Shown here piece by piece: positions 42,614 through 50,965 of a stretch of DNA of 64,000 nt. Source of the DNA: Savagea serpentis (GTDB lineage Bacteria > Bacillota > Bacilli > Bacillales_A > Planococcaceae). Position 1 is the stretch's first letter. The number at the start of each line of letters is the position of its first letter. The notes beneath the pieces are model-generated. The model searched no databases. It saw only the letters and a list, made by a program, of their open reading frames with translations, and was not told the DNA's origin. The position numbers were made by a program, and so were the translations under genes. The stretch is from positions 744,001-808,000 of the forward strand of contig NZ_JADKPV010000001.1 of the NCBI RefSeq assembly GCF_015351395.1. Reading direction: 5' to 3'.

Positions 42614-43714
42614 TTAAAATTCAAAAGTTTCATCCCATTGATGAATCGTATGACGTTCTTTTTCAAATAGTTTTTCCAAATAAATCATCGTCGTTTCAAT
42701 CTTTTCATGTCCGAGCGAGCGCATAATGTCGTAGATGTCCGCACCATTTTGTTTCGAAATAATAGCGAAGGCGTGACGGAATACGTGAGGGGTGACGATG
42801 ACGTCTTGCGGTAAGTAAGAATCCGGCACTCGGCTCAGTTCTTTTTTGACGTATTGCGCAAAATAAGAAGGCGTATATGCAGAGCCGCGAGATGTCGTAA
42901 AGAGCGGGGCAGTCTCCTCATCTGACGCATGACGTGTTTCTCGAAATAGTTGAATCGCTCGCAGTGTGTCGGGGCGGAGCGGAATCATCCGACGTTTATT
43001 CCCTTTTCCGATGACGTGTAAGTAATGGCCTCCTCGGATGCGGTCTTCTTTTAACTGTTCGACCGTCAACGAACAAAATTCTTCATTTCGCAAGCCAGTC
43101 GTCGTTAAAATTTGAATGATCGCAAACATGATCGGATGTTGCTGTTGTTTGAAGTAGGTGAGGAGGCGCTTTACGTCATACACTCCGAGATCGCGGTTCG
43201 GACGTTCGTCTTTTTGAACGGTGGCGATTCGTAAACCGTCGCCAATCGGTCGTGTGATGTAATCACTCTCATATAAAAAACGGAAAAACGCCGATAAAAT
43301 ACTCGTTTTTCGCTCTAATGTCGCTGAAGAATAAGCCCCGCGCTGCAATACGTACGGACTGTCCGTTGCGAGCCATTGTTGGTAGCGACGAATGTGACGT
43401 TTATCGAGCGACTTCCAAAGCGATTGTTGCTCCCACGTCACGTCGAGTCCAATCTCTTCTCCGTACTGCAATAAATAAGTGATCAGTTGTTTCAGTTCGA
43501 GTTCATACTCTCGAATCGTCCGTGCTGAACGGTCATGAGCGCGGTTTAAATGTTTCGGCGCATATAAAAACCAATGGACCATTTCCAAATCATTAAAATG
43601 GTGAAAAGCATCCATTCCTTGCCGTTCCGCTTCATCGTATTTGCGTTCAAGCATGCGCATCGTCTCGGGGTCTCGTTTGACGATTGATCCGATCGGTTGT
43701 TGAACGAGTTCCAT
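42614..43714 (-). CDS. Tyrosine recombinase/integrase (366 aa)
   Basis: ATG 43714 follows AGGAGGATGCTAG. The N-terminal SAM-like core-binding domain covers about residues 40-165. The catalytic domain shows Arg in TTGLRNEEF, Lys in VIGKGNKRRMIPL, HVFRHAFA (His and Arg of HxxR), LGHEKIETTMIYLE (His and nucleophile Tyr). It is longer than XerC/XerD (about 300) because of an extended N-terminus. No phage or conjugative genes flank it, so it may be a chromosomal housekeeping-like recombinase, or a remnant of an integrated element. Substrate sites are unknown. Confidence 0.9.
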   Translation of the reverse strand: MELVQQPIGSIVKRDPETMRMLERKYDEAERQGMDAFHHFNDLEMVHWFLYAPKHLNRAHDRSARTIREYELELKQLITYLLQYGEEIGLDVTWEQQSLWKSLDKRHIRRYQQWLATDSPYVLQRGAYSSATLERKTSILSAFFRFLYESDYITRPIGDGLRIATVQKDERPNRDLGVYDVKRLLTYFKQQQHPIMFAIIQILTTTGLRNEEFCSLTVEQLKEDRIRGGHYLHVIGKGNKRRMIPLRPDTLRAIQLFRETRHASDEETAPLFTTSRGSAYTPSYFAQYVKKELSRVPDSYLPQDVIVTPHVFRHAFAIISKQNGADIYDIMRSLGHEKIETTMIYLEKLFEKERHTIHQWDETFEF

Positions 43715-43746
43715 CTAGCATCCTCCTGCTGTTGCATTATGTCTTC

Positions 43747-43841
43747 TCTCTTATGGTTCGGATGAAATCTTCCAGATATTCCCATCCATTCTCTCAGTGA
43801 AAACTTAGCATTGTCTCTTATCGTTAGTGTACCATAAGAGA
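43747..43841. repeat. 11-bp inverted repeat pair upstream of the recombinase gene
   Basis: TCTCTTATGGT (43747-43757) and its complement ACCATAAGAGA (43831-43841) are separated by 73 bp in the promoter region of the recombinase. They could be regulatory or recombination sites; an accidental match is possible. Confidence 0.35.
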
Positions 43842-43976
43842 AGTTTATCCGACTTCATGGAACTTTTCTCCAAATGCATCGTATACGTATGAATGACTGA
43901 AATAGGAGATGGAAGGGAGTCTCCTTGAAAATTTTCGTCATAAGCAAAACGAAAAAATTCGGAGAGGAAGAGATGG

Positions 43977-44651
43977 ATGGAATGGTTATCAAAAGGGGCA
44001 TTGCTGTTTAGTTTGATTATCGTCATTTTGACCGTGTATGTGATTTTTCGCAAGCAAAGTAAACAATGGAAGACGAAACAACAAGTAACGAGAACTGGAG
44101 AGGTAACCGCTGCTCGTGTTGTAAAGTACGAACCGACCGGCTTGTCAAAACGATATTTAGATGAAATGATCGTTCACGTACTCGTACTTTATGAAGGGCA
44201 ATGGATTCCATCTTCGTATACAGGATTTTTTTCGTTTTCGGACCGGCAAGATGAAGCGTGGATTCCGGTTTGGTTCGATCCATATGCGCCGAAGCATGTG
44301 CATCCTGCCGAACAAAACGAAGAAAATGAAGCGATTGTCGAGAATAGTCGCATCGACTATGAGTGTGCGCATTTATCGCCATTAGAGCGCACAAAGTGGG
44401 AAGCGCATCACGAACCCTCGACCGCCCTCATTCAATCGATTCGTTTGCACGGAGATCAAACGTTATCTCCGCATGAACACCAACTCGCAACGATCACATT
44501 GTTGATTCAAAATGCAGATGGAGAAGTGACGCGTGACATTATGTTGACGGGAGAAGAATATGACAAAATGACAGCACCGTACTACGTCGCTCTCGTTCAT
44601 TATTGTCCAGAAGCACCAGAAATTTTTACATTTCCTATTGAATTTCAATAG
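43977..44651 (+). CDS. Single-span membrane protein with DUF3592-like region (224 aa)
   Basis: ATG 43977 lies after GGAGAGGAAGAG. A single N-terminal membrane helix (about 5-24) is followed by a basic patch RKQSKQWKTKQQ and a strand-rich domain with GEVTAARVVKYEPTG, VLVLYEGQWIPSSYTGFF and IPVWFDPYAPKHVHPAE, the shape of DUF3592-type oligonucleotide-fold domains in membrane proteins. No enzymatic motif is seen. The orientation (domain inside or outside) is unclear. Confidence 0.6.
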   Translation: MEWLSKGALLFSLIIVILTVYVIFRKQSKQWKTKQQVTRTGEVTAARVVKYEPTGLSKRYLDEMIVHVLVLYEGQWIPSSYTGFFSFSDRQDEAWIPVWFDPYAPKHVHPAEQNEENEAIVENSRIDYECAHLSPLERTKWEAHHEPSTALIQSIRLHGDQTLSPHEHQLATITLLIQNADGEVTRDIMLTGEEYDKMTAPYYVALVHYCPEAPEIFTFPIEFQ

Positions 44652-44752
44652 ACGAGTCGCTCGATGTGTCATAAACACCGGGCGATTTTTATCGTTTCGC
44701 AACTTTTATTTGAAATGCGGCGTCCTAGCCGTGTGAAAGGAAGTGACAAAAC

Positions 44753-45766
44753 GTGAAACGTTATGACACATTAGACATTATGCGAGGACTTGCGCTATTT
44801 GGGATTTTGCTTATTAACATACCTGCTTATGAAACGTTGTTTGTCACGTCAGACGAAGCGGTAATGTTTCCAGAAACGACGACATTAGACATTTGGATTT
44901 CTATCATCATTGAGAAAAAATTCTTCTCGATTTTCTCCTTTTTATTCGGGGTTGGCTTTTTCATATTTGCTTCACGCGCTGAACAAAAAGGGCGTGCGCC
45001 GTTATCGTTATTCTCCAAGCGCTTACTCTTTTTACTCTTATTCGGGATTTTCCATTTCTTTTTATTTTTTGGGTCGATTTTACCGATTTATGCTGTTATC
45101 GGTTTCTTCTTACTTCCTTTTTACCGGAGGTCTACGAAGACGATTGCGAGTTGGATCATCGTTTTACTCGCCTTTCAATCGCTCGGACTCATTTTCCAAC
45201 TATGGTTCCCATCCATTAACGGCTGGGTCGTCGGAGATATGCTCGTCATTTTCATCATGTTTTTAACAGGGTTATATGTAGGGAAGAAAGGATGGTTAGA
45301 GCCGACAGAAAAAATGCAGCGCTTATGGACACGAGTCGTCCTCATCTTACTTCCTGTCGCTCTGCTCGGTGGTGTATTGACGTACAGTGCCGCTTCAACA
45401 GAAAATGGATTGAGTCATCTCGTTGCTTTATTTGCGATTCCGACAGCATATGCGTACATCGCGTTATTCTTTTTACTTTTTAACGATGCAACGCGCGCAA
45501 AACGTTGGACGCCGATCGGAGCGGTCGGTAAAATGGCATTTACGAACTATTTTATGCAAAATTTACTCGGTGTCGCGCTGATTAAACTTTTCCAACTTCA
45601 GACGGTCACTTCCCGAGAAGCACTCTGGTTAGCCGTCATCATTTACGTAATCGAAGTCATTTGGAGTGTACTTTACTTCAAAAAATTCCGCATCGGGCCA
45701 CTCGAATGGATATGGCGAAAATTCACATACGGTTTCAGATCGAATGCGTACGGTTCTTACCGTTAA
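44753..45766 (+). CDS. DUF418 family polytopic membrane protein (337 aa)
   Basis: GTG 44753 follows AAAGGAAGTGACAAAAC. The N-terminus KRYDTLDIMRGLALFGILLINI is the conserved DUF418/YeiB start; about ten membrane segments follow. The C-terminal part includes GAVGKMAFTNYFMQNLLGVAL and GPLEWIWRKFTYG, diagnostic of the DUF418 domain. It is the second family member in the window (the other is at 13.3 kb) and they differ clearly in sequence. Function is unknown. Confidence 0.85.
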   Translation: MKRYDTLDIMRGLALFGILLINIPAYETLFVTSDEAVMFPETTTLDIWISIIIEKKFFSIFSFLFGVGFFIFASRAEQKGRAPLSLFSKRLLFLLLFGIFHFFLFFGSILPIYAVIGFFLLPFYRRSTKTIASWIIVLLAFQSLGLIFQLWFPSINGWVVGDMLVIFIMFLTGLYVGKKGWLEPTEKMQRLWTRVVLILLPVALLGGVLTYSAASTENGLSHLVALFAIPTAYAYIALFFLLFNDATRAKRWTPIGAVGKMAFTNYFMQNLLGVALIKLFQLQTVTSREALWLAVIIYVIEVIWSVLYFKKFRIGPLEWIWRKFTYGFRSNAYGSYR

Positions 45767-45772
45767 CATTTT

Positions 45773-45806
45773 AAACACAGTATCTTTTAAGATATTGTGT
45801 TTTTTA
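45773..45806 (+). terminator. Rho-independent terminator
   Basis: AACACAGTATCTT pairs with AAGATATTGTGTT, followed by TTTTA, after the DUF418 gene. Confidence 0.8.
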
Positions 45807-45848
45807 TTATATTTATTTAATATATATGTATTTTTTGATTAAATAATT

Positions 45849-45879
45849 TACCTAAACAAATGTACCCTTTGTTTAGGTA
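45849..45879 (+). promoter_or_regulatory. Perfect 12-bp palindromic operator overlapping a promoter
   Basis: TACCTAAACAAA and TTTGTTTAGGTA are perfect complements with a 7-bp spacer. The right arm abuts an extended -10 promoter (TGGTATACT, 45880-45888). The position between -35 and -10 is typical of a repressor operator; the DNA-binding protein encoded just downstream is the natural candidate for binding it. Confidence 0.6.
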
Positions 45880-45955
45880 TGGTATACTATTTAAAATAAA
45901 TCATATGATTATTATTGAATACTTAAAATATGTGTATTTTAAAAGGATGATACAA

Positions 45956-46891
45956 TTGAAAAACTGGGTAACTGTGCAAGAAGCGGCCGAACAGATTGGG
46001 TTATCAAAACCGACGATTTATAAGTATGTGAGAGAAGGGAAGTTAGAAGACATTCCCGATCCACACCGATTATTTGGAGAAAAACGAATTACACAACAAT
46101 CTGTGCAACAATTAATAGAGGAACGAAGCGCATCCATTAAAAAAGGAAAAACACCGCATGAATTAGCGAAACAGTTCAACATACCTCCCCACTTCGTTTA
46201 TGAAGCGATACGTGAACTGCAATTACAACCACGAAAAAGAAAACAAGGAAAACGCGATTTGTACGACTTGTCTATAACAGAATGCGAACAAATTACACAA
46301 CATATTGAGAGCATCGGAGCGGAGCCTTTGTTTTATGATTCGACGCACGATGTCGCACTGTATCAAAAGATGGAAGTGAGCGAGGGGCAAACGTTACGTG
46401 TCGTATGGCATGAAGAGAAAAAAGAGTGGGGCGCTTATATGCATGGGTCCATTTGGATGCCTTTGCAATCGAATTGGAAACCATATTATCCGATTCATCG
46501 TGAAGTGATGCGTGCAGCGGACACTATTACGTTCATGTTATCGATGCAGCAGTCCGATACGTGGGAAACGATTGATTGGATTTATACAAACTTCGGTGTC
46601 GAAAATTGTAAAGTAAGTAGAAATCTCGATACATTAACCGTTCATATTAAAACGGGTGTCGTCACATTGCGTGAAACAGCAAATCATTCAATCATCGGAG
46701 CGCTACAGGACGGACTGCAATCTGGGCAGTTTATGATTGAAGAGGACGTGTGGCACGCAAAAGGAACGAAGCGACAAACGAGTTTATTGCTTGATGAAGC
46801 GATGATTGAAGAAGTGAAAACTCGTGCACGTCAAAATGGTGAAACGATGAACGAATGGATTGAGCGAGCAATCGCAAAACAATTAAGTTGA
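45956..46891 (+). CDS. DNA-binding protein with MerR/excisionase-type HTH, second HTH and C-terminal RHH-like segment (311 aa)
   Basis: The best start is TTG 45956, a few bases after AAAAGGATGAT; longer versions start inside the promoter palindrome. Residues about 3-50 (WVTVQEAAEQIGLSKPTIYKYVREG) form an excisionase-like helix-turn-helix; about 70-95 (TPHELAKQFNIPPHFVYEAI) a second one. The middle 150 residues are unfamiliar. The end (TSLLLDEAMIEEVKTRARQ, then MNEWIERAIAKQL) resembles a ribbon-helix-helix module. Three potential DNA-binding parts in one protein are unusual. It probably controls its own promoter; wider targets are unknown. Confidence 0.7.
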   Translation: MKNWVTVQEAAEQIGLSKPTIYKYVREGKLEDIPDPHRLFGEKRITQQSVQQLIEERSASIKKGKTPHELAKQFNIPPHFVYEAIRELQLQPRKRKQGKRDLYDLSITECEQITQHIESIGAEPLFYDSTHDVALYQKMEVSEGQTLRVVWHEEKKEWGAYMHGSIWMPLQSNWKPYYPIHREVMRAADTITFMLSMQQSDTWETIDWIYTNFGVENCKVSRNLDTLTVHIKTGVVTLRETANHSIIGALQDGLQSGQFMIEEDVWHAKGTKRQTSLLLDEAMIEEVKTRARQNGETMNEWIERAIAKQLS

Positions 46892-46928
46892 CGGTAATTA
46901 TATTATGTTAACTTAATAAAAATAAAAT

Positions 46929-46970
46929 AAAAACAGTTCCTCTTAAGTCGAGTAGAACTGTTTTTATTAT
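46929..46970. terminator. Terminator between convergent genes
   Basis: AAAAACAGTTC pairs with GAACTGTTTTT around a 15-nt loop, after the HTH gene and before the convergent coiled-coil gene. Confidence 0.8.
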
Positions 46971-46979
46971 GTCATCTTT

Positions 46980-47504
46980 TTACGATGATGCTTGTTCCTC
47001 AATTAAACGATCGATGCGAGCATGCGCCTCTTCGATAGAAGCTTCTTGTGTAATGGAGCGGTCGGACAACAAGCGGAATTTAGAACGGACTTCCCGACGG
47101 AAATCATTATGACGTTCTTCTTCCCACCACGCTTTCGTGACCATCTCTTCACGAATAGAAGCGACTTCTTCCATCGTAATATCGATTTTACGATGAAGTT
47201 CCTCGTATTGCGCCGCCATTTCTTCACGTAATGAACCAATTTCTTGATGCATTTCTTCACGCAATGAGCCCATCTCAGTGCGTAATGAACTAACTTCTTG
47301 ATGCATTTCATTACGTAATGTACCAATCTCTTGATGCATTTCTTCACGTAATGAGCCCATTTCAGTTCGTAATGAACCCACTTCCTGGTGCATCTCTTCA
47401 CGTAACGAACCAATTTCTCGATTCATATCCTTGCGTAACAAACCGATTTCTTTTTGCATATCGATCATCACAGCCATCAATTGTTCCAACGTTACAGCAG
47501 ACAT
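46980..47504 (-). CDS. Coiled-coil repeat protein (174 aa)
   Basis: ATG 47504 follows AAAGGGGTGAAAGC; the frame opens earlier (47540) without a site. Residues about 25-105 are a chain of near-identical units GSLREEMHQEI / GSLRTEM, alternating 11- and 7-residue lengths, a mixture of hendecad and heptad coiled-coil repeats. The DNA is correspondingly repetitive (about 47220-47420). The C-terminal half (VRSKFRLLSDRSITQEASIEEAHARIDRLIEEQ) is also helical. No membrane segment. It is probably a homo-oligomeric rod; the function is unknown. Confidence 0.75.
   Translation of the reverse strand: MSAVTLEQLMAVMIDMQKEIGLLRKDMNREIGSLREEMHQEVGSLRTEMGSLREEMHQEIGTLRNEMHQEVSSLRTEMGSLREEMHQEIGSLREEMAAQYEELHRKIDITMEEVASIREEMVTKAWWEEERHNDFRREVRSKFRLLSDRSITQEASIEEAHARIDRLIEEQASS
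47220..47420. repeat. Tandem 18-codon-type repeats inside the coiled-coil gene
   Basis: Segments like TTCTTGATGCATTTC and TTCACGTAATGA recur every 21-33 bases. They encode the 11- plus 7-residue units. Such repeats tend to change copy number by slippage or recombination. Confidence 0.7.
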
Positions 47505-47599
47505 GCTTTCACCCCTTTCCGTACTATAAATAGTATACATAATTTTACACTATTTAAAGGGATTTTGTCGAATATTGATTATTAGTCTGTCAAATTGAG

Positions 47600-47863
47600 C
47601 TATTTCTTGTTTTTCACATAAGCCATAAATAATTGAATGACGATAAAGCATAAAAACAAACTGTTCGCGACACTTAAAATAATATGATCTCCAAATGGTG
47701 TGAACATACGGAAAACCGTTAATGCTAAAATTCCGAATATAAATAATGGAATCGGCAGCTCTTCATTTAAAGGTTTAGAGCGAGGAGTACGCATTAATAA
47801 CAACAATAAAACAATCATCGTCACAAATAAAACGACATCAAAAATAGCAAAGACATTTTGCAT
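47600..47863 (-). CDS. Small membrane protein (87 aa)
   Basis: ATG 47863 follows AAAGGAAAAGTAAT, which is also the end of the upstream gene, so the two are coupled. Three hydrophobic segments (about 7-24, 38-55 and 63-82) and a basic end VKNKK. It is similar in size and topology to the upstream protein; the two may form a heteromeric membrane complex. No family is recognised. Confidence 0.65.
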   Translation of the reverse strand: MQNVFAIFDVVLFVTMIVLLLLLMRTPRSKPLNEELPIPLFIFGILALTVFRMFTPFGDHIILSVANSLFLCFIVIQLFMAYVKNKK

Positions 47864-47864
47864 A

Positions 47865-48116
47865 TTACTTTTCCTTTCTCGGTTTCATATTGAGTAAAAA
47901 GAGGACGAGGGCACCTGTTAAAAAGACGATGTTTAGCGCTTGTAGTATGAATGTTCCTTTATAAGGACTTAGCCATTCAAATCCGATCACAATCGCATAT
48001 AAAAAGAGCCAAACGTACATAAATTTCGTCATCCAATCGTGCTGGAACGTATCTTTTGAACTCACTAATAAATAAATGAAAAGTCCAACAATCGTTACGT
48101 CTATTAAAATTCCGAT
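47865..48116 (-). CDS. Small membrane protein, probably with a non-ATG start (about 83 aa)
   Basis: The first standard start in the frame is GTG 48065, which would remove the first membrane segment and has no ribosome-binding site. Upstream in frame the codons read IGILIDVTIVGLFIYLLVSS, an obvious membrane helix, back to a stop. AAAGGGTGA stands just before ATC (48116-48114) and ATT (48110-48108), which are the only start-like codons. The product then has three helices like its downstream neighbour. Translation from a rare start or an unseen sequencing difference are both possible. Confidence 0.5.
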   Translation of the reverse strand: MGILIDVTIVGLFIYLLVSSKDTFQHDWMTKFMYVWLFLYAIVIGFEWLSPYKGTFILQALNIVFLTGALVLFLLNMKPRKEK

Positions 48117-48237
48117 TTCGCCTCACCCTTTCTCGATATCCCTCTCTTAGTGTAACAAATTTCGCTCGAAAAAGAGGCTTTTTTACGAAAATGCATCTCC
48201 ATCTCCTGTATACTACTCAAAGAAAGGAGGTATTGGA

Positions 48238-49068
48238 ATGAATGCGAGTTTAATATTAGAAGGGGGCACATTTCGCTCCATCTACACAGCAGGCATTTTA
48301 GATACTTTTTTAGCACATGATATTCGATTTCCGTATACGGTCGGCATTTCAGCCGGGGCGCTAGCGGCTTGTTCTTTCGCTTCTCGTCAACCTGAGCGAA
48401 CGTTGCGCGTCTTTCGAAATTACCGCCACGATACGCGTTACATGGGCTGGCGGAACTTCTTAAAGGAACGAAGCTATTTCGGTCTCGACTTTGCCTACAA
48501 TTACATTCCAAACGTAGCAGATCCATTCGATTGGGAAGCGTTCTATACATATGAAGGAGAATTAGAGTTCGGATTAACTCATGCAGAGACAGGGGACATT
48601 CATTATGCGAATGCATTGGAGATGAACCGGACATGTGATATGTTGCAAGCGACGTGCGCCATTCCGCTCGTTTTCCCTGAAATTCAAGTGCAGAATGAAG
48701 GGTACTTCGATGGAGGATTAGCCGATCCAATTCCGTTGCAGCGCGCGATAGACAAAGGATTCCATCAACATGTCATCATTTTAACGCGGCCAAAAGGGTA
48801 CCGAAAAACGTTTGATCGACAAGCGAAATTCGGAACGTACATGTTACGTAAAAAGTATCCGAACATTGCTGAGTTGCTGATGATTCGCGCGGAGCGTTAC
48901 AATGCGACAATAGAGCGAATCGAACAGTTAGAACGATCAGGAGAAGCGGTCGTCTTCCGTCCAGAATATGCGCTCAACAGCTTCGAAAAAGACGCTGGCC
49001 AAATGAACAAAACGTATCAAATGGGCCGAGCGCACGGAGAAGCTAAAATAAACACTTTATTTACGTGA
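48238..49068 (+). CDS. Patatin-like phospholipase (276 aa)
   Basis: ATG 48238 follows AAAGGAGGTATTGGA. The patatin fold is clear: oxyanion/glycine-rich ILEGGTFRSIYTAGIL, the nucleophile Ser in VGISAGAL (GxSxG), and the dyad Asp in YFDGGLADPIPL. Length fits the RssA/YlbK-like bacterial group. Members hydrolyse acyl groups of lipids. Substrate and regulation are unknown. A terminator shared with the convergent small gene follows. Confidence 0.93.
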   Translation: MNASLILEGGTFRSIYTAGILDTFLAHDIRFPYTVGISAGALAACSFASRQPERTLRVFRNYRHDTRYMGWRNFLKERSYFGLDFAYNYIPNVADPFDWEAFYTYEGELEFGLTHAETGDIHYANALEMNRTCDMLQATCAIPLVFPEIQVQNEGYFDGGLADPIPLQRAIDKGFHQHVIILTRPKGYRKTFDRQAKFGTYMLRKKYPNIAELLMIRAERYNATIERIEQLERSGEAVVFRPEYALNSFEKDAGQMNKTYQMGRAHGEAKINTLFT

Positions 49069-49380
49069 AGAAGGTAAGCGGTGACGTTGTTTCATTTGAC
49101 GACGTTTCACCGCTTTTTTCTTTTCATGATTGCGATAAATAAACCATTCCACAATACTATAAATGAATAATAAAACGATAAATACGATACGACTCACAGC
49201 ATACCCGTAAGTGATCCGAATCGTTTCACTTTGTCCAAGCCCAATCAAAACTGCGAAAGCGAGGATCAGCAGAAGAAAAGGAATCCCACGTTTTCCTTTA
49301 AACGAAGGAAAAGCAGAGCGAATATAAAGATAAACACTTACTAAAACGATCCATAAAAACAAGTCATACACGAAAGACAT
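49057..49380 (-). CDS. Small membrane protein (107 aa)
   Basis: ATG 49380 follows AAAGGAGTTTTCGC. Three hydrophobic segments (about 5-22, 34-50, 60-82) and a very basic tail KKKAVKRRQMKQRHRLPSSRK, which should stay in the cytoplasm. Its 3' end overlaps the end of the convergent lipase gene by 12 bp, so the terminator hairpin lies inside this coding region. No family is recognised. Confidence 0.6.
   Translation of the reverse strand: MSFVYDLFLWIVLVSVYLYIRSAFPSFKGKRGIPFLLLILAFAVLIGLGQSETIRITYGYAVSRIVFIVLLFIYSIVEWFIYRNHEKKKAVKRRQMKQRHRLPSSRK
49076..49119 (+). terminator. Terminator of the patatin gene
   Basis: AAGCGGTGA pairs with TTCACCGCTT around a 20-nt loop, followed by TTTT on the plus strand. 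Confidence 0.7.
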
Positions 49381-49763
49381 GCGAAAACTCCTTTCATAAC
49401 GTGAACATAGTATAACATATGCGACAAAATCCATTTTTCTTTTAAAAATACAAGTTAAAGTATTTTTATTCTCAAATTATCATTTTTCCCGAGGGTGAGA
49501 CTTTCATTTATTGTATAGACTTGTATAAAAAATAAAATCAAATAAAGAGTTAGTAATCTATCATATATTTTCGTCTGAACAGACTGTCAATTCCTATGAT
49601 TCTTGCTCATGTTACATTAAACGTAAAGTAATCGGACAAAGAAGAATGGTTCTTTTTGGTGTATATGAAAAGAGAATCTACCAATAAACAAGTTCTTTAT
49701 CAGCTATGCTTTTCTTAATTTGATATAATATGGTTGTTATACTTATGAGAAGAAAAAGGAAGG
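49381..49763. other. AT-rich upstream region of the Abi gene
   Basis: No coding frame is supported in these 383 bases. A TATAAT -10 box (about 49724-49729, in GATATAATATGG) lies about 35 bp before the Abi gene with no good -35 box. The composition changes to AT-rich here, marking the edge of a probable transferred island. Confidence 0.5.
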
Positions 49764-50777
49764 GTGGGGAGAGTTATCAAACAACTACCTTATAAATCAA
49801 AGAAAACACCAGAAGAGTTGGTGAAACATATTTTAAAACCGAATGGTGTAAAGTTTGAAATAGTTAAAGAAGAAGATGCGATCCCTTATCTAAAAGATTT
49901 AAACTATTATTATAAATTTACATGTTACCGAAAGAACTTTTGGAAGGATAAAAAGAAGAAATATAAAGATTTAGATTTTGGTTATTTGGTTCATCTTTCT
50001 GATTTAGATAAAGAGCTGCGACATATTTTGCTTACAATGATCTTAGAAATTGAACACAATATAAAAACTCAAATTTTGCGTCATATTTCATATAACCCTA
50101 AAGTGGATGGATATGAGATTGTGCATGATTATATATCTTCTTATAACGCAAAGTATAGTAAAAAATCTCCTTTTCTAAAAAAGATTTCGATTGAAAACTT
50201 TATCAAAAGAGGAAGGAGTGCGAGCAGTGCAGGACATGGTATTTACAATAAAGTAAAAGAGAACAATAACTACATAGCGATTTGGCAACTTATTGAATTC
50301 ATGGAGTTCCGAGAGCTACAATATTTCTTTGAATATTACTTTACACGCTTCCAAGAAAAATATATCGACGTGCCACCTTATGTTAGTTTAATGGTTAGTA
50401 GTCGCTATATTAGAAATGCGGCAGCACATAATAATCCTTTGCTTATCAATTTATCCGCTTATCCTAGTGATGCAATTAAGAAAAATGGTATTAATAAACG
50501 GTATTTAAACTCTTTATTACAAGATCATTTCAGAAGAGGAAAGATTGCAAAACCAATTCAATTCACGCACCGATTTAAAGATATAGCATCTACTTTTAAA
50601 CTCTATAAAATATTGCGAGAAGATGCTAATGCATCTAACGATCCGATGATTGGGGCATTAGATGCTCTTTTTAAAAAAATAAAAACAGATTCATTATTTC
50701 CAACTACTAATAATGATGTTGCTTTCTTCTTCACAAATCTCCAAAAAATTTACGATGATATTTATAAGAAGAATTAA
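49764..50777 (+). CDS. Abi_2 family abortive-infection protein, AbiD/AbiF type, with HEPN motif (337 aa)
   Basis: GTG 49764 follows AAAAAGGAAGG. The N-terminal part fits Abi_2: PPEELVKHIL-like KTPEELVKHILKPNGVKF, the LKDLNYYYKFTCYRKNFWKD segment and LSDLDKELRHILLTMILEIEHNIKTQIL. About residue 215-225, SRYIRNAAAHNNPL carries R-x4-H, the catalytic motif of HEPN ribonucleases. Such proteins stop phage growth by cutting RNA in infected cells. Base composition is much more AT-rich than the neighbours, which suggests recent transfer. It is followed by a terminator and a promoter-driven RNA candidate that may be its partner. Confidence 0.85.
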   Translation: MGRVIKQLPYKSKKTPEELVKHILKPNGVKFEIVKEEDAIPYLKDLNYYYKFTCYRKNFWKDKKKKYKDLDFGYLVHLSDLDKELRHILLTMILEIEHNIKTQILRHISYNPKVDGYEIVHDYISSYNAKYSKKSPFLKKISIENFIKRGRSASSAGHGIYNKVKENNNYIAIWQLIEFMEFRELQYFFEYYFTRFQEKYIDVPPYVSLMVSSRYIRNAAAHNNPLLINLSAYPSDAIKKNGINKRYLNSLLQDHFRRGKIAKPIQFTHRFKDIASTFKLYKILREDANASNDPMIGALDALFKKIKTDSLFPTTNNDVAFFFTNLQKIYDDIYKKN

Positions 50778-50783
50778 GGCTGT

Positions 50784-50821
50784 ACACTCTATGTAAATAA
50801 CTCTATATAGAGTGTTTTTTG
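50784..50821 (+). terminator. Terminator of the Abi gene
   Basis: ACACTCTAT pairs with ATAGAGTGT and is followed by TTTTTT, directly after the Abi stop. Confidence 0.85.
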
Positions 50822-50931
50822 ATTCTCAAAATTTGGCTGTGATTTTCCATATATTCATGATAAAATATCTCGAAATCTAAAATTTCCTCTTCATATTTGA
50901 AAGTTTTTTCTCAAAAAAGCCATTAAAACAT

Positions 50932-50960
50932 TTGACAATGTTTTATCTATCCGTTAAAAT
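50932..50960 (+). promoter_or_regulatory. Consensus sigma-A promoter of the downstream RNA
   Basis: TTGACA (50932-50937) and TAAAAT (50955-50960) are exactly 17 bases apart, a near-perfect vegetative promoter. No protein-coding frame follows it. Confidence 0.8.
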
Positions 50961-50965
50961 TTATT

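Noticed and set aside
42614-46891. A complete prophage or integrative element around the tyrosine recombinase
   Set aside because: No capsid, replication, relaxase or conjugation genes and no paired attachment repeats are present; neighbours look chromosomal.
48104-48730. 208-codon minus-strand open frame
   Set aside because: It is antisense to the patatin-like gene, which has motifs, a strong ribosome-binding site and the right length; the antisense product has no recognisable features.
49057-49434. Longer start (49434) for the small membrane protein
   Set aside because: The extra residues lack a ribosome-binding site; ATG 49380 after AAAGGAG gives a normal membrane-protein start.
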